This document shows positions 14,667 through 24,263 of a stretch of DNA of 64,000 nucleotides, piece by piece (within the stretch, counting starts at the first letter, position 1; every line of letters starts with the position of its first letter). A program made the translations under genes and the position numbers. The DNA is from an uncultured Opitutia bacterium (lineage in GTDB: Bacteria > Verrucomicrobiota > Verrucomicrobiia > Opitutales > Opitutaceae): NCBI GenBank assembly GCA_903840415.1, contig CAIMFY010000067.1, forward strand, positions 1-64,000, written 5' to 3'. The notes beneath the pieces were generated by a model. That model was not told the origin of the DNA. It searched no databases and saw nothing but the letters and a program-made list of their open reading frames with translations.

Positions 14667-17600
14667 ATGATCGCCCTGTTTCTCGTCCTTGGTCTTTTCC
14701 TCTGCCTGACGTTTGTCGGCCAAGCCGTCGTGGCCTTGATCCGGCCGCGGCTTGGCGTGCTGTGGAGTTGGTTCATCGCGCCGACGGTCGGGTTGGCGGT
14801 GTTCATCATCATCCTGACGCGCCTCAACGTCTGGGGCATCCCCATCCGCGTGGCCGGGCCGTGGACGACGCTCGCACTGCTCGTATTTTCCGCGGTGGTG
14901 TTTTGGTGGCGGCGGCCGGTGGTGCCGTGGCGGGCGCTGGCGCCGTTCTTCGCGATCACCGTGGCATATCTTCTCTACACGGGATTTCCGCTGTTCCGCT
15001 TCGGCTTCAACTGGATTTCATACGCCAACGACGACATGGCCAACTACTGCTTGGCCGCGGAGCGATTCCTCGCGCACGGCTACTACGAGTTGCCGCTGCA
15101 AACCGACCTCGAGGGCCGCGACTACGCACAGCACTACTGGTTCATGCACGGCCTCCAGCAGATTCGGCCGGGCTCGGAGCTGACGATCGCATGGGTCGCG
15201 TCGCTGACTGGGCTCAAGGCGCACCAGGTGTTCATGCCGGCGATTCTCATGCTGAGCATGATGCAGATCTTCGCGCTTGGTTCGGTGGCGATTTATCGCG
15301 GGCGCTACCGCAAGATGGTGCTCGTGGCGTTTGTGCTCTTCGCGTCGAGCCCGCTCTTCGGCCTCGGCACGCTCTACCAACTCATCGCGCAGGTCGGCGG
15401 CATTTCGATCCTGCTCGCGGCGTCGTCGGTGTTGCTGGCGTCGCGCAGTCTTACCTGGCGGCGCGCAGTGCTCGCCGGCATCATCACGGCGTGCCTCGCC
15501 ATTTTCTACCCAGAGGTGGCGCCGTTCGTCGCGCTGTCGATTTTGTTTTTCGCCTTGCGACTGCGCTACACGCAGCGGGAGACGTTCAACCGCTATGCGT
15601 TCTTCGTCGGCGGCGTGGCCGTGCTGACCTTTCTGCTGATCGCGACCAACACCTACCAGTTCATCAACACGCTGGTGATGCAGTCGGTCGGTTCCGCCGG
15701 TCTCGGCGCGATGGCCGACATCAACGATCAGAGCGGCGGCCTCGTGCTCTTCCCCTGGACGCTCGTGCCGTCGTTCATCCCGATGCTGTTCGGCCTGCAT
15801 CCGTTCGGCGTCGTCGGCCGCGATCCGGCTATCTCGATTCTCATCGTGATCGGTTTCGTGATGCTCGCCTACACACTGTGGCGCGCCGTGCGCAACGTCT
15901 TGCGCGAAGCGCCCGCCGGCTACCTCGGCGCGATCATGATCCCGCTCGGGTTCTTCCTGTTTTTCAAGGGCCAGGACTTCGGCCTCTTCAAGCTCGCGAT
16001 GTTCGCGCAACCGATCATCTGCCTCTTCGTCGCGCAGGCGTTTGCGCACTTTATGTTTGCGCGGCAGCCGGCGGTGCGGCCGTGGGCATGGGGCGCGCTG
16101 GCGTTGTTTTTCTGCGGCACACTCTGGCCGCACTGGTATTACGTCGACGCTTCCTACGGCAACTACGGCGGTGGCCTGACCGAAATTGCGCAGGCCTCGA
16201 ACCGGGGCGTGAATTTCACGCCACCGAAGGATCTCAAGTTCGACGCCATCGAGAGCGACATCAACAACGTCGTCTCCGCCAAAATGCTCGCGCAATATAC
16301 CCAAGGCATCGACACGCGTTTTCTGTCGCGCAGCTACATGGACAACATCGCCAACATCGCGGTGTTGAAATTCCTCCGCGACCCGAATCCCGATCTCGGC
16401 CCGCAAGCCCGCATCGTCGAGAAATTGTCACTGCTACGCTTCCTTCTCCCCGAGGAAATCATGACCGGCAACGTGCCCGACTACCGGGTGATGACCATCG
16501 GCAAGATCGGCGACGGCACCGGCACCGCGAACAACTGGACCGAGACCGGCTCGCGCCACCTGAACTACCGCGACCGGCTCTTCGTGTCCGTCAACCGCGA
16601 CCTCGACCATTTCAACAAGGAGAATCACGACGGCGGCTGGCGCACGCAAAACGTCTACCAATACAAACTCGAGAGCCAGGTGAAGAACCAGCTCGTGTTC
16701 ATCCACTCCGAGTTGAGCCCGCACTACTATTCGTCAGCGCGGTTCCGGGCGGCCTTCTTCCAGCGCGAACTTGAGCCGTATGGCTTGGAGTTCGGCAGCA
16801 ATTTCCAAGGCACCGGTCGCTGGACGCTCTTCAACATCGTCAACCCCACGCCGAAGCTCAGATTCATCATCGATTTTTCGCGCACCGCGCTCGGCGACGG
16901 CCGCGAGAAACTGCCCGCGAAGGCGCGCCTGATCGGCGAGGAAGACTACGCGCTGCCCTTCGTCGGCTACGGCTCGTCGCGTCTCGTCTCCGGTCCCATC
17001 ACGCCGGAATATTTCGAGCAGCAGGCCTACGTCACGATCGACTTCGCCGAGGAGCCCCAGCCGATTCTCAAGGAGAAGACCGGCCTCATGCGGCTCTACG
17101 GTCTCAAGTTCAACTTGGACGATCGCCGACTCGTCGGCTTCACGCGCGACATGTCCGTCATCAGCGAGGAAGACTACCGCTCGCGTCAGCGTCCGACCAA
17201 GCTCAGCAATTTTCCCCACGACCTCTACCTCACGGACAAACTCCTCGAATACTCCGGTCTCTACGAGGACGGCTGGATCTGCCGCGATGCGCTCGTGAAG
17301 CTCGCCGGTTCGCACCCCGGGCAGGTGCTCTACTTCAAGGGCTTCATTCCCGACACCGAAAAATTCCGCACCCAAGGCGTAGACGTCACCTTGTCGATCA
17401 ACGAAAAGCCCACCGAGATCGTCAACTTGCGCGCCGGCGAGTTCACGCTCACCCGCCTCATCAAGGAGGCCGCCGACGTCACCTCGATTTCGCTGCACTT
17501 TTCTGACGCCGTGGCTTACGGCCAGAAAGACAAGCGCCCGATGTCGGCGTTCGTCCGCGAGATTTCCATCAGCGACATTCCCGACCTCACCGCCTTCCGC

Positions 17601-18323
17601 AAACTCACCAACCAGAAGGGAGACAAATTCGATCTCACCGGTGTCGACGACGACGGCTGGATCGGCAAGACCGTGCAGTTCACCGCGCCCGCCTTTGCCG
17701 AGTTCAAAGTCCTGAAGATCGATCTTGAGACGCCCGGCTGGTCGCCGCTCGCAAAGAACAAACTCACCGCCTCGGTGAACGGCGCGCCATTCTTCAGCGA
17801 AGATGCCACGCCCGCGACCTACCCGAGCGTCCACGTGCCGCTGATTGCCGGCCAGACCACGACGGTGCGACTCGAGTCCGCCGCAGTTTTTCCACTGCCA
17901 GGCGACACCCGCCAGCGCTCGTTCATCATCAAAAATATCTCGTTCGAAAATCTCAGCCCAACGGATCTGTTTACCCGCGGCTGGCACAAGAGCGGATACC
18001 TCTTCGACATCGATCACGCCGACGCCGACGGTTGGGTGGATCGCAAGATCGCGTTTCGCTTCCCAGCGACCGCCAAATTCAAGACCGCCATCATCGAGGT
18101 CATTCGTTATCCAGCCAAGGCCGACTTGCCACTCGCCGTCACCATGAATCGCACCGCACCCGCCAGCCATGTCCTCGAATTGCAGAAGACCGAACGCATC
18201 CGGGTGCCGCTCTCCGCCCTCGCCGACACGATGCTCACCCTCGCCGCCGAACGCAGCTTCCCGCTCGCCGCCCCCGACCCGCGCAGCCGCTCGTTCCGGA
18301 TCGTGAATATCGACTTCGAGTAA
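14667..18323 (+). CDS. Giant membrane protein with three C-terminal DGW repeats
   Basis: 1218 residues. Residues 1 to about 530 are hydrophobic with 12 or more membrane segments. An acidic-aromatic loop, WISYANDDMANYCLAAERFL, lies after the first helices and resembles the catalytic loop position of GT-C transferases. The remaining part is soluble and probably periplasmic. It ends with three repeats of about 126 residues, marked by YEDGWICRD (near 866), DDDGWIGKT (near 994) and DADGWVDRK (near 1120). These are beta-rich and look like carbohydrate-binding modules, but I do not recognise a named family. Gene order suggests co-transcription with the upstream GT9-GT2 gene and the downstream GT2 gene. 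Confidence 0.8.
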   Translation: MIALFLVLGLFLCLTFVGQAVVALIRPRLGVLWSWFIAPTVGLAVFIIILTRLNVWGIPIRVAGPWTTLALLVFSAVVFWWRRPVVPWRALAPFFAITVAYLLYTGFPLFRFGFNWISYANDDMANYCLAAERFLAHGYYELPLQTDLEGRDYAQHYWFMHGLQQIRPGSELTIAWVASLTGLKAHQVFMPAILMLSMMQIFALGSVAIYRGRYRKMVLVAFVLFASSPLFGLGTLYQLIAQVGGISILLAASSVLLASRSLTWRRAVLAGIITACLAIFYPEVAPFVALSILFFALRLRYTQRETFNRYAFFVGGVAVLTFLLIATNTYQFINTLVMQSVGSAGLGAMADINDQSGGLVLFPWTLVPSFIPMLFGLHPFGVVGRDPAISILIVIGFVMLAYTLWRAVRNVLREAPAGYLGAIMIPLGFFLFFKGQDFGLFKLAMFAQPIICLFVAQAFAHFMFARQPAVRPWAWGALALFFCGTLWPHWYYVDASYGNYGGGLTEIAQASNRGVNFTPPKDLKFDAIESDINNVVSAKMLAQYTQGIDTRFLSRSYMDNIANIAVLKFLRDPNPDLGPQARIVEKLSLLRFLLPEEIMTGNVPDYRVMTIGKIGDGTGTANNWTETGSRHLNYRDRLFVSVNRDLDHFNKENHDGGWRTQNVYQYKLESQVKNQLVFIHSELSPHYYSSARFRAAFFQRELEPYGLEFGSNFQGTGRWTLFNIVNPTPKLRFIIDFSRTALGDGREKLPAKARLIGEEDYALPFVGYGSSRLVSGPITPEYFEQQAYVTIDFAEEPQPILKEKTGLMRLYGLKFNLDDRRLVGFTRDMSVISEEDYRSRQRPTKLSNFPHDLYLTDKLLEYSGLYEDGWICRDALVKLAGSHPGQVLYFKGFIPDTEKFRTQGVDVTLSINEKPTEIVNLRAGEFTLTRLIKEAADVTSISLHFSDAVAYGQKDKRPMSAFVREISISDIPDLTAFRKLTNQKGDKFDLTGVDDDGWIGKTVQFTAPAFAEFKVLKIDLETPGWSPLAKNKLTASVNGAPFFSEDATPATYPSVHVPLIAGQTTTVRLESAAVFPLPGDTRQRSFIIKNISFENLSPTDLFTRGWHKSGYLFDIDHADADGWVDRKIAFRFPATAKFKTAIIEVIRYPAKADLPLAVTMNRTAPASHVLELQKTERIRVPLSALADTMLTLAAERSFPLAAPDPRSRSFRIVNIDFE
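17220..18320 (+). repeat. Three tandem DGW-domain repeats
   Basis: At protein level the end of the gene is three related modules of about 126 residues each. They share the pattern acidic-DGW-(I/V), a beta strand with a phenylalanine pair, a VxLxxxxF segment and a terminal SFxIxNIxFE. The DNA is diverged, so the duplication is old. The last two copies end in the nearly identical SFIIKNISFE and SFRIVNIDFE. Confidence 0.7.
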
Positions 18324-18344
18324 ATTTCGCGCCTCACTCAGGTC

Positions 18345-19277
18345 ATGCTGCTCAGCCTCGTCGTCCCCGTTTACAAGGAGGAGAAGAACCTCCCCGAGTT
18401 CCTCCGCCGCATCCGCCCGATCCTCGGCGGCATAACGGAAGACTACGAAATCATCTTCTCGCTCGACCCGTCGCCTGACCGCACCGAAGACGTCATACTC
18501 GAACATCGGGCGGCCGATCCGCGTATCAAACTCCTGAAGTTTTCCCGCCGCTTCGGTCAACCCATGGCGACACTCGCCGGCATGGAGTACTCCACCGGTG
18601 ACGCCGTCATCGTGATGGATGTTGACCTCCAAGATCCGCCCGAACTGGTAGTGGAAATGGTCGCGAAATGGCGCGAGGGGTTTGATGTCGTCCTCCCCCA
18701 GCGGCGCGCCCGCACCGGCGAGCCGTGGATCAAGAAATTCGTCGCCGGCACCGGCTACAAGGTGATCAACAAGATCGCCGACGTGAAGATCCCGCAGAAC
18801 ACTGGTGATTTCCGCCTGATGGCGCGCCGCGTGGTTCGCGAAGTTGTGCGTCTTAAAGAGTCGCATGGTTTCCTACGCGGCATGGTAGCAGTCGTTGGGT
18901 TCAGGCAAGTCATCATCCCTTTTGATCGCCCGCCGCGCTTCTCCGGCGAGACCAACTATAACCGCTTCTTCGGGTCGCTGCGCATCGGGTTTAACGGCAT
19001 CTTCTGCTTCTCGACCTACGCGCTGACGCTTAGCACGCAACTCGGATTCGTGATTGCCGCCGCGTCGTTCCTCATCGCCCTCGCATATCTCGTCATGAAG
19101 CTGGCGGGCTTTCCGTTCCCGATCGGCAACCCGACGATGGTGATCTTGATCCTGTTCATGGGTGGCATCCAGCTCATCAGTGTGGGCATCCTCGGCGAAT
19201 ACATTGGCCGCATCTACGAAGAAGTCCGTGCCCGCCCGAAGTTCATCGTCGATCGCGCCGAGGGATTTGAAAAATGA
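18345..19277 (+). CDS. GT2 glycosyltransferase with C-terminal membrane helices (ArnC/GtrB-like)
   Basis: 310 residues. The GT2 domain shows LVVPVYKEEKNLPEFL, IVMDVDLQDPPELV (the DxD metal site and QDPPE typical of polyprenyl-phosphate glycosyltransferases) and QRRARTGEPW. Two membrane helices follow from about residue 225, ending before an RPKFIVD tail. In characterised relatives this architecture transfers a sugar from a nucleotide donor to undecaprenyl phosphate on the cytoplasmic face. The product would supply GT-C enzymes and the GtrA-like flippase at 49691-50083. The methyltransferase gene starts inside its stop codon. Confidence 0.88.
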   Translation: MLLSLVVPVYKEEKNLPEFLRRIRPILGGITEDYEIIFSLDPSPDRTEDVILEHRAADPRIKLLKFSRRFGQPMATLAGMEYSTGDAVIVMDVDLQDPPELVVEMVAKWREGFDVVLPQRRARTGEPWIKKFVAGTGYKVINKIADVKIPQNTGDFRLMARRVVREVVRLKESHGFLRGMVAVVGFRQVIIPFDRPPRFSGETNYNRFFGSLRIGFNGIFCFSTYALTLSTQLGFVIAAASFLIALAYLVMKLAGFPFPIGNPTMVILILFMGGIQLISVGILGEYIGRIYEEVRARPKFIVDRAEGFEK

Positions 19278-20029
19278 CGCTCATGTCCGCGACCTCCGCC
19301 AGTAAGTGGCCCAAAGTTCTGCCTCCGCTCACACCCGAACAGAAGGTGCGCAGCGACGAGTTCATGAAGCTTTGGCACGAGGTGCTTGCCGGCAAGCAGC
19401 GCTACGGATTGATCGAGAAGTTCAACCACTCGTTTCCAGTCAAGTTTTCGCGCCCGGGCTTCAAGACGACGCTCGAAGTCGGTGCGGGCCTCGGCGAGCA
19501 CATCCACCACGAGAAGCTCTCCACCGCGCAGGAGGAAAATTACTACGCCAACGAATTTCGCGAGAACATGGCGGCGGCGATTCGCCAGTCGTTTCCGCGA
19601 GTCAAGACCGTCGTCGGCGACTGCCAGCAACGTTTCGATTTCGCCGATGGATTCTTCGACCGCTTCATCGCAGTCCACGTCTTCGAACATCTGCCGAACC
19701 TCCCCGCCACGATCCGCGAAGCCTACCGCTTACTGAATCGTCAGACCGGCCAACTCCTCATCGTCATTCCCACCGAGGGAAGTCCCGCCTACTCCCTCGC
19801 CCGTAAACTCTCCGCCGAACGTGTCTGGAAGAAACACTTCGACGCCCCGTATCTCGAGTTCATCGGCCGCGAACACATCAATCTCCCCAACGAGATCATG
19901 GCCGAACTCGACCCGTATTTCACCATCGAGCAGAAAAGTTTCTTCCCGCTGCCATTTCTGCCGATGATTTTCTGCAATCTCTGCATCGGCCTCGCGCTGC
20001 GGCCGCGGCCGGTTCCGCTCTCGGCTTAA
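19274..20029 (+). CDS. Class I SAM-dependent methyltransferase
   Basis: 251 residues, ATGA overlap with the GT2 gene. Motif I is LEVGAGLGEH near residue 70, followed by an acidic strand end (VVGDCQQRFDF) and IAVHVFEHLPNLP, as in Methyltransf_11-type enzymes. The C-terminal hydrophobic stretch PFLPMIFCNLCIGLAL suggests membrane contact. The context points to a sugar or lipid-linked intermediate as substrate, but that cannot be read from sequence. Confidence 0.85.
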   Translation: MTLMSATSASKWPKVLPPLTPEQKVRSDEFMKLWHEVLAGKQRYGLIEKFNHSFPVKFSRPGFKTTLEVGAGLGEHIHHEKLSTAQEENYYANEFRENMAAAIRQSFPRVKTVVGDCQQRFDFADGFFDRFIAVHVFEHLPNLPATIREAYRLLNRQTGQLLIVIPTEGSPAYSLARKLSAERVWKKHFDAPYLEFIGREHINLPNEIMAELDPYFTIEQKSFFPLPFLPMIFCNLCIGLALRPRPVPLSA

Positions 20030-20041
20030 TTTCTCCGTCCT

Positions 20042-21028
20042 ATGCACCATGTCTTCGTGACCGGCGCCGCCGGTTTCATTGGTTCCACTTTGGTCGATCG
20101 CCTGCTGGCCGACGGCATCACCGTCACTGGCTGGGATAATCTTTCCACCGGTCAAATCCGTTTTCTCGACGGTGCGCTTAAGCATCCTCGTTTCAAGCTC
20201 ATCCGCGGCGACAACCTCGACTTGCCGGCTCTCACTGCCGCGATGCGGGGCGCTGACTTCGTTTTCCACTTCGCCGCCAACGCCGATATCAAGGACGGCT
20301 GGCAGCATCCGCGAAAAGATCTCGAGCAAAACACCATCGCCACGTTCAACGTCCTTGAAGCCATGCGCGCTAATGGCGTGAAACGGATCGGTTTTTCGTC
20401 GACCGGCTCCGTGTATGGCGAGGCGCTCGTCACGCCTGAGCGCCCGACGCCCGAGGATGACCACTTCCCCATCCAGACTTCACTCTACGGTGCCTCCAAA
20501 ACCGCCGGCGAAGGCCTGCTCGCTGCCTACGCCGAAGGCGCGCAGATCGACGAGGCCTACATCTTTCGCTTCGTCTCTATTCTTGGCGAACGCTACACGC
20601 ACGGCCACGTCTTCGATTTCTACCAACAACTTGTCGAACACCCCGACCGCCTCCGCGTCCTCGGTGACGGCTCGCAGCGCAAGAGCTACCTGTACGTGCA
20701 AGATTGTGTCGCGGCGCTCCTCCACGTCACACGCGCTCACACCGCTCGCGAGGCCCGGCACCACACGCAAATCTACAACCTCGGCACCGCCGAATACGTG
20801 CAGGTCAACGACAGCATCCGCGCCATCTGCAAAGCCCTAAACCTCTCGCCGAAATTGGAATATACCGGCGGCAACAAAGGCTGGATCGGCGACAATCCGT
20901 TCATCTTCCTCGACACGAAAAAAATCCAGTCCACCGGCTGGAAGCCGAAGCTTACCATCGAGCAAGGTATCATCCGCACGCTCCGCTGGCTTGAGGCTAA
21001 TCGCTGGGTTTACGAAGCGCGGCGCTGA
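20042..21028 (+). CDS. NAD-dependent epimerase/dehydratase (extended SDR)
   Basis: 328 residues. The NAD-binding motif GAAGFIG lies at 8-14, a DNLSTG turn follows beta 2, FSSTGSVYGE precedes the catalytic region, and YGASK supplies the catalytic Tyr and Lys. The overall pattern fits UDP-sugar 4-epimerases or closely related dehydratases. It closes the 11505-21028 gene run and is convergent, 72 bp away, with the minus-strand gene. No stable terminator hairpin with a T run is visible in that gap. Confidence 0.88.
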   Translation: MHHVFVTGAAGFIGSTLVDRLLADGITVTGWDNLSTGQIRFLDGALKHPRFKLIRGDNLDLPALTAAMRGADFVFHFAANADIKDGWQHPRKDLEQNTIATFNVLEAMRANGVKRIGFSSTGSVYGEALVTPERPTPEDDHFPIQTSLYGASKTAGEGLLAAYAEGAQIDEAYIFRFVSILGERYTHGHVFDFYQQLVEHPDRLRVLGDGSQRKSYLYVQDCVAALLHVTRAHTAREARHHTQIYNLGTAEYVQVNDSIRAICKALNLSPKLEYTGGNKGWIGDNPFIFLDTKKIQSTGWKPKLTIEQGIIRTLRWLEANRWVYEARR

Positions 21029-21100
21029 AAATCGCAGTCCGCGAGTGCGCCGCATACCGCGAGCACGCTATCGCCCAAATTGGGCAGTAGCATGATGTCG

Positions 21101-23983
21101 TTACAGCTTCAGTTGATCCGGCCGTTTGGTCTCGAGGATGCGCCCCGTAAAACTGGGTTTTGAAGTCGAGCCTCCGATCATGTTTTCACCAATTCGAATA
21201 TTTTGAGGAGCGGAGGGATGGAAGTCCGCCTCAGCGTCCAGCACGACCTGACCATCGACTCGGATAATAACACGACGCCCAAATGGCGACTGTTGAGACG
21301 CATAAAGTGAACCCATGCTAATCTCAACACGGTGACGCTGTGAGTAGTCCAACGGAAGGGGTGGGCTTGAGACGATCCCGTGGCCCCAATGATCCATGCC
21401 AAACTGAACGAGCCCTGCATCCAGATATTTCACAAATAAGATGTCGCCCGCCCCGGATTTGCCAGTTGTGACCAGCGGCTCTGCCTGACCATAGGCGTTC
21501 ATTGGAAATTCCAAATCCAGATCCACCGCGCCAAATTGCCCCCGGAATGGTTTTGCGGGCAGGATGCTCCAATCCATCTCCTGAACTTCAAGAATCCGGC
21601 CGCTAAATTCCGCCGACGCTGCACCGGATCCGATTCGATTCCACCCCAGTGCGACCGGCAGATCGGCGCCGGATTGGAATGAATATTCCGAATTGAAAAT
21701 CACTTCGTCGCCCAGCTTCGCATAGAACCGGAGGCCCGGAGACTCAATGCTTCCGATGAGTTCGCGACGCGGCTCGGTTGTATCCCAAACGCCCATCCAG
21801 AGGTCCAGGGTGGTGGCGACCACGGGATCGAACTTAACGGCTCGTCCAAACACGGCACCGCGCCGCTGGCTATCGAGAGCCAGCTGCACCGTGTGACCAG
21901 GCCCATAGATCAAGTAGAGCAATTCGCCTTGACCCTTTTCCCCGGTCGCGACCAACGGTTCATAGCCGGTGCCATCCGCAGGCAGAATCAGCCGCAGCCT
22001 GAGCGGGCGATGCACAGAAATCTCGCGCTGAAGTTGCGCTTCGCGAACCACCGGCATCCTTTCCTCCGCCAGCACCCGGCCGCTAAATCTCGGCCGAACC
22101 GCGTCCGAGCCAAAGCCCACAACGCCAACTTGCAGGTCCCACGGCCGCGATGGGTAACACTGCAAAGCTGCGGAAAGAACCACGCGCCCATTAACAATGA
22201 TTTCCAACTTGCGACGCGCGGCCTCGATCTCACCCGCTGACCAGGTGGCGAATAGCGGATGGTCGCTCGAAGGCAGGAGTGCGCTGCATGCCGCCTCCAC
22301 CACGAGCCGCCGGTCCGCCGGCAAGGCGACAGCCTGTCCGAGAATTTCACCCAAGCCCGCATGGAAAAACCCAAACTGAACCTGCGTCTTCGACACGTAG
22401 TGAACTTGCAGCCAATCGCGCTGATCGTCGCTATATCCGGTTTGAAAGAGAGGTTCCACTGACGCGACGGGCTCAGGCGGCAGTTCCACGGTCAGGCGCA
22501 GTCGACCGTAACGTTGACCCAACCATTGTTCGCCAGTGGCCGCGAATTTGTTGAGCAACCGCGCCATGCCTGCCGGCCTTTGCGGCTCGGGCAATCGTTG
22601 CACATAGATCGCCAGCACGACCGCAACCGAAACTACCGCGCACACTATGCCGAGCATCGAAATCCAACCGCCCAACCTGCGAATTTGGGCCGCCGTCATC
22701 GCCCCAATCGTTCCCAGCAGGATCAGCGCAGGCGCAAAGTCGCAGACATAGCGCAGAACTGGCGCAAAAAAGAAGATGCTGTCCATGATCAGGTTTGCCG
22801 CTCCAAGCCCGGCAATCACTCCGACCAATATCAATTTCCCGGAATTTTGCCGCTCGCCTTGCATGGTTATCGGCCAGCAGGCAAGCAGACCGATCCACAC
22901 GAGCGGCAAGTAACGCAGCACCCCGAATGGCGCCTCAGGCTTGACGACCAAAAACGGAAAAGACGGCTGCCACCAAACCTGCTGCCAGAGATACTCCGCG
23001 GCGTGGGGCCCGAGATTTTGCCAGGCCAACGGCGTGAAATTCACGAAATTCTGGCCCGCCAGCTGATACCTCATGCCAAACTCGAAGGGATTCCCAAACC
23101 GGAGCCAATTGTAGGCGAGAAGCCCAATGCCGATTGCTGCAACTGGACCAAACCCCACCAGCAGCGGTTTGAGCATGCGCTTTGGGCCACCTGAATTGCA
23201 TGCGCACCACCAAACCGGGAGCAAAAGCAGCGGCATCGACAGAACGTAGTTGGGGCGCGCCGCCTGCGTCAGCCCCAAAAGAAATCCTGCCGCCAACAGC
23301 CATCGTCCCCGACGACACGGGTCTGCCGTCAACATTCGCCCGATGCAAAATAATCCAGCCATGCTGAAAGCGTAGGCACAAGAAATCGGCACCTGATAGA
23401 ACTGCGGAAGCTGGTTGAGCAGAAGTGTCGGACAGCCCAGCCCAAGCGCGGCAACCAAGATCAGTGCATGCCAGCCGGAATATTTTGGAAACCAGTGCCG
23501 CCGCAAGTGCATCAAGAGGCTGGCGGCCATTCCAAGTCCGATTGAGCAGAACATAGCCACCGCCATCGGCTCCGCGAGGAACCGGCCGGTAATCAGTCGA
23601 AACGGTAGAAACACCACCAGCACTGGAGCGACGCCGAAGTAGAGGTAGTATTTGCCCTGCCAGAGCGTCATGTCATGGACGCGGTAAGGCGCGTTCGCCA
23701 CCGGGTCGTAAGGATCGGGCAGTGCCAGCAGCGCCGGATTTGGTTCCAACGCCACGTAAAGATGGCCGCGCATGAAACCGAGCGTCTGCAAATTATAGTA
23801 TCCCTCCGGCTCGACGTAGGTCCGGCGCGCGCCCGACAAATCTGCCGTCCAAAAATAGAGGAACGCAATGAGTCCGACCAAGAGTGGGCTGACTAATGGG
23901 AGAATTCTTGCCTGATGATTTCGCGGCGAACGCCCGGCTGATCCATCCGTCGGCTCCTCAGCCTTCGCACAAAACTGCGTCAT
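21101..23983 (-). CDS. GT-C-like membrane protein with three C-terminal FDHWG domains (family B)
   Basis: 960 residues from the ATG at 23983; upstream in-frame ATGs would add a basic extension. Residues about 25-490 hold 10-12 membrane segments. The motifs YYNLQTLGFMRGHLYVALEP and GKYYLYFGVAPVLVVFLP are shared with the genes at 44054-46903 and 52652-55981. The C-terminal half has three FDHWG domains at about 493-640, 658-798 and 816-956; the last carries the canonical FGMDHWG and FHPSAPQNIRIGEN. A membrane glycosyltransferase with a periplasmic glycan-binding array is the best reading. It is the only member of this group located left of the 24264-38744 operon. Confidence 0.75.
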   Translation of the reverse strand: MTQFCAKAEEPTDGSAGRSPRNHQARILPLVSPLLVGLIAFLYFWTADLSGARRTYVEPEGYYNLQTLGFMRGHLYVALEPNPALLALPDPYDPVANAPYRVHDMTLWQGKYYLYFGVAPVLVVFLPFRLITGRFLAEPMAVAMFCSIGLGMAASLLMHLRRHWFPKYSGWHALILVAALGLGCPTLLLNQLPQFYQVPISCAYAFSMAGLFCIGRMLTADPCRRGRWLLAAGFLLGLTQAARPNYVLSMPLLLLPVWWCACNSGGPKRMLKPLLVGFGPVAAIGIGLLAYNWLRFGNPFEFGMRYQLAGQNFVNFTPLAWQNLGPHAAEYLWQQVWWQPSFPFLVVKPEAPFGVLRYLPLVWIGLLACWPITMQGERQNSGKLILVGVIAGLGAANLIMDSIFFFAPVLRYVCDFAPALILLGTIGAMTAAQIRRLGGWISMLGIVCAVVSVAVVLAIYVQRLPEPQRPAGMARLLNKFAATGEQWLGQRYGRLRLTVELPPEPVASVEPLFQTGYSDDQRDWLQVHYVSKTQVQFGFFHAGLGEILGQAVALPADRRLVVEAACSALLPSSDHPLFATWSAGEIEAARRKLEIIVNGRVVLSAALQCYPSRPWDLQVGVVGFGSDAVRPRFSGRVLAEERMPVVREAQLQREISVHRPLRLRLILPADGTGYEPLVATGEKGQGELLYLIYGPGHTVQLALDSQRRGAVFGRAVKFDPVVATTLDLWMGVWDTTEPRRELIGSIESPGLRFYAKLGDEVIFNSEYSFQSGADLPVALGWNRIGSGAASAEFSGRILEVQEMDWSILPAKPFRGQFGAVDLDLEFPMNAYGQAEPLVTTGKSGAGDILFVKYLDAGLVQFGMDHWGHGIVSSPPLPLDYSQRHRVEISMGSLYASQQSPFGRRVIIRVDGQVVLDAEADFHPSAPQNIRIGENMIGGSTSKPSFTGRILETKRPDQLKL
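21116..22506 (-). repeat. FDHWG domains, three tandem copies
   Basis: Copies lie at about 22062-22506, 21588-22008 and 21116-21535. Each starts with a strand such as LRLxLxLP, then xEPLVxTGxxGxGD, a YV/YL strand, a central FDHWG-like turn, a predicted strand with MGSL, a VxxDGxVV strand and a final FxGRIL. The first copy is the most diverged and the last is close to consensus. Confidence 0.75.
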
Positions 23984-24263
23984 TTCTTGGTGGTTTAGCG
24001 GCGCAAGAAGCCAATGCCAGCAATATCGCAGGCGCATCTTCCGATTCAAATCGACACCGGTCCCGCTGCCCGCGCCCCAATGTTTGCCAAACCAAATGAA
24101 ATGCCCACCTGCGCTGAATCCCGATAATTTTCACGGGTGAAAACCCACCATTCCCAAGCGAAAATGAACTCCTATCCGCTCGCGGAATGCACCGAGGGAT
24201 TGCCAGCCGACGCGGGAGCGCACACAACCCACCGCTTTCGCGCGGCCTTCGCCCACGCTCCGA

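Noticed and set aside
15018-16406. Minus-strand open frame of 462 codons
   Set aside because: It is antisense to the membrane half of the gene at 14667; the composition (Arg, His, Glu, Gln) is typical of reversed hydrophobic coding sequence.
14762-16774. Plus-strand open frame of 670 codons
   Set aside because: It lies in another frame of the 1218-residue membrane protein, has extreme Arg/Ala content and no domain signal. The membrane protein frame is the real one.
16734-18866. Minus-strand open frame of 710 codons
   Set aside because: It spans the opposite strand of two well-supported genes (the DGW-repeat protein and the GT2 enzyme) and shows only a Glu/Asp/Arg-rich shadow composition.
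21073-21085. Palindrome GCCCAAATTGGGC between convergent genes, considered as a terminator
   Set aside because: The hairpin would have only a 4-bp stem around a 5-base loop and no T run on either strand.
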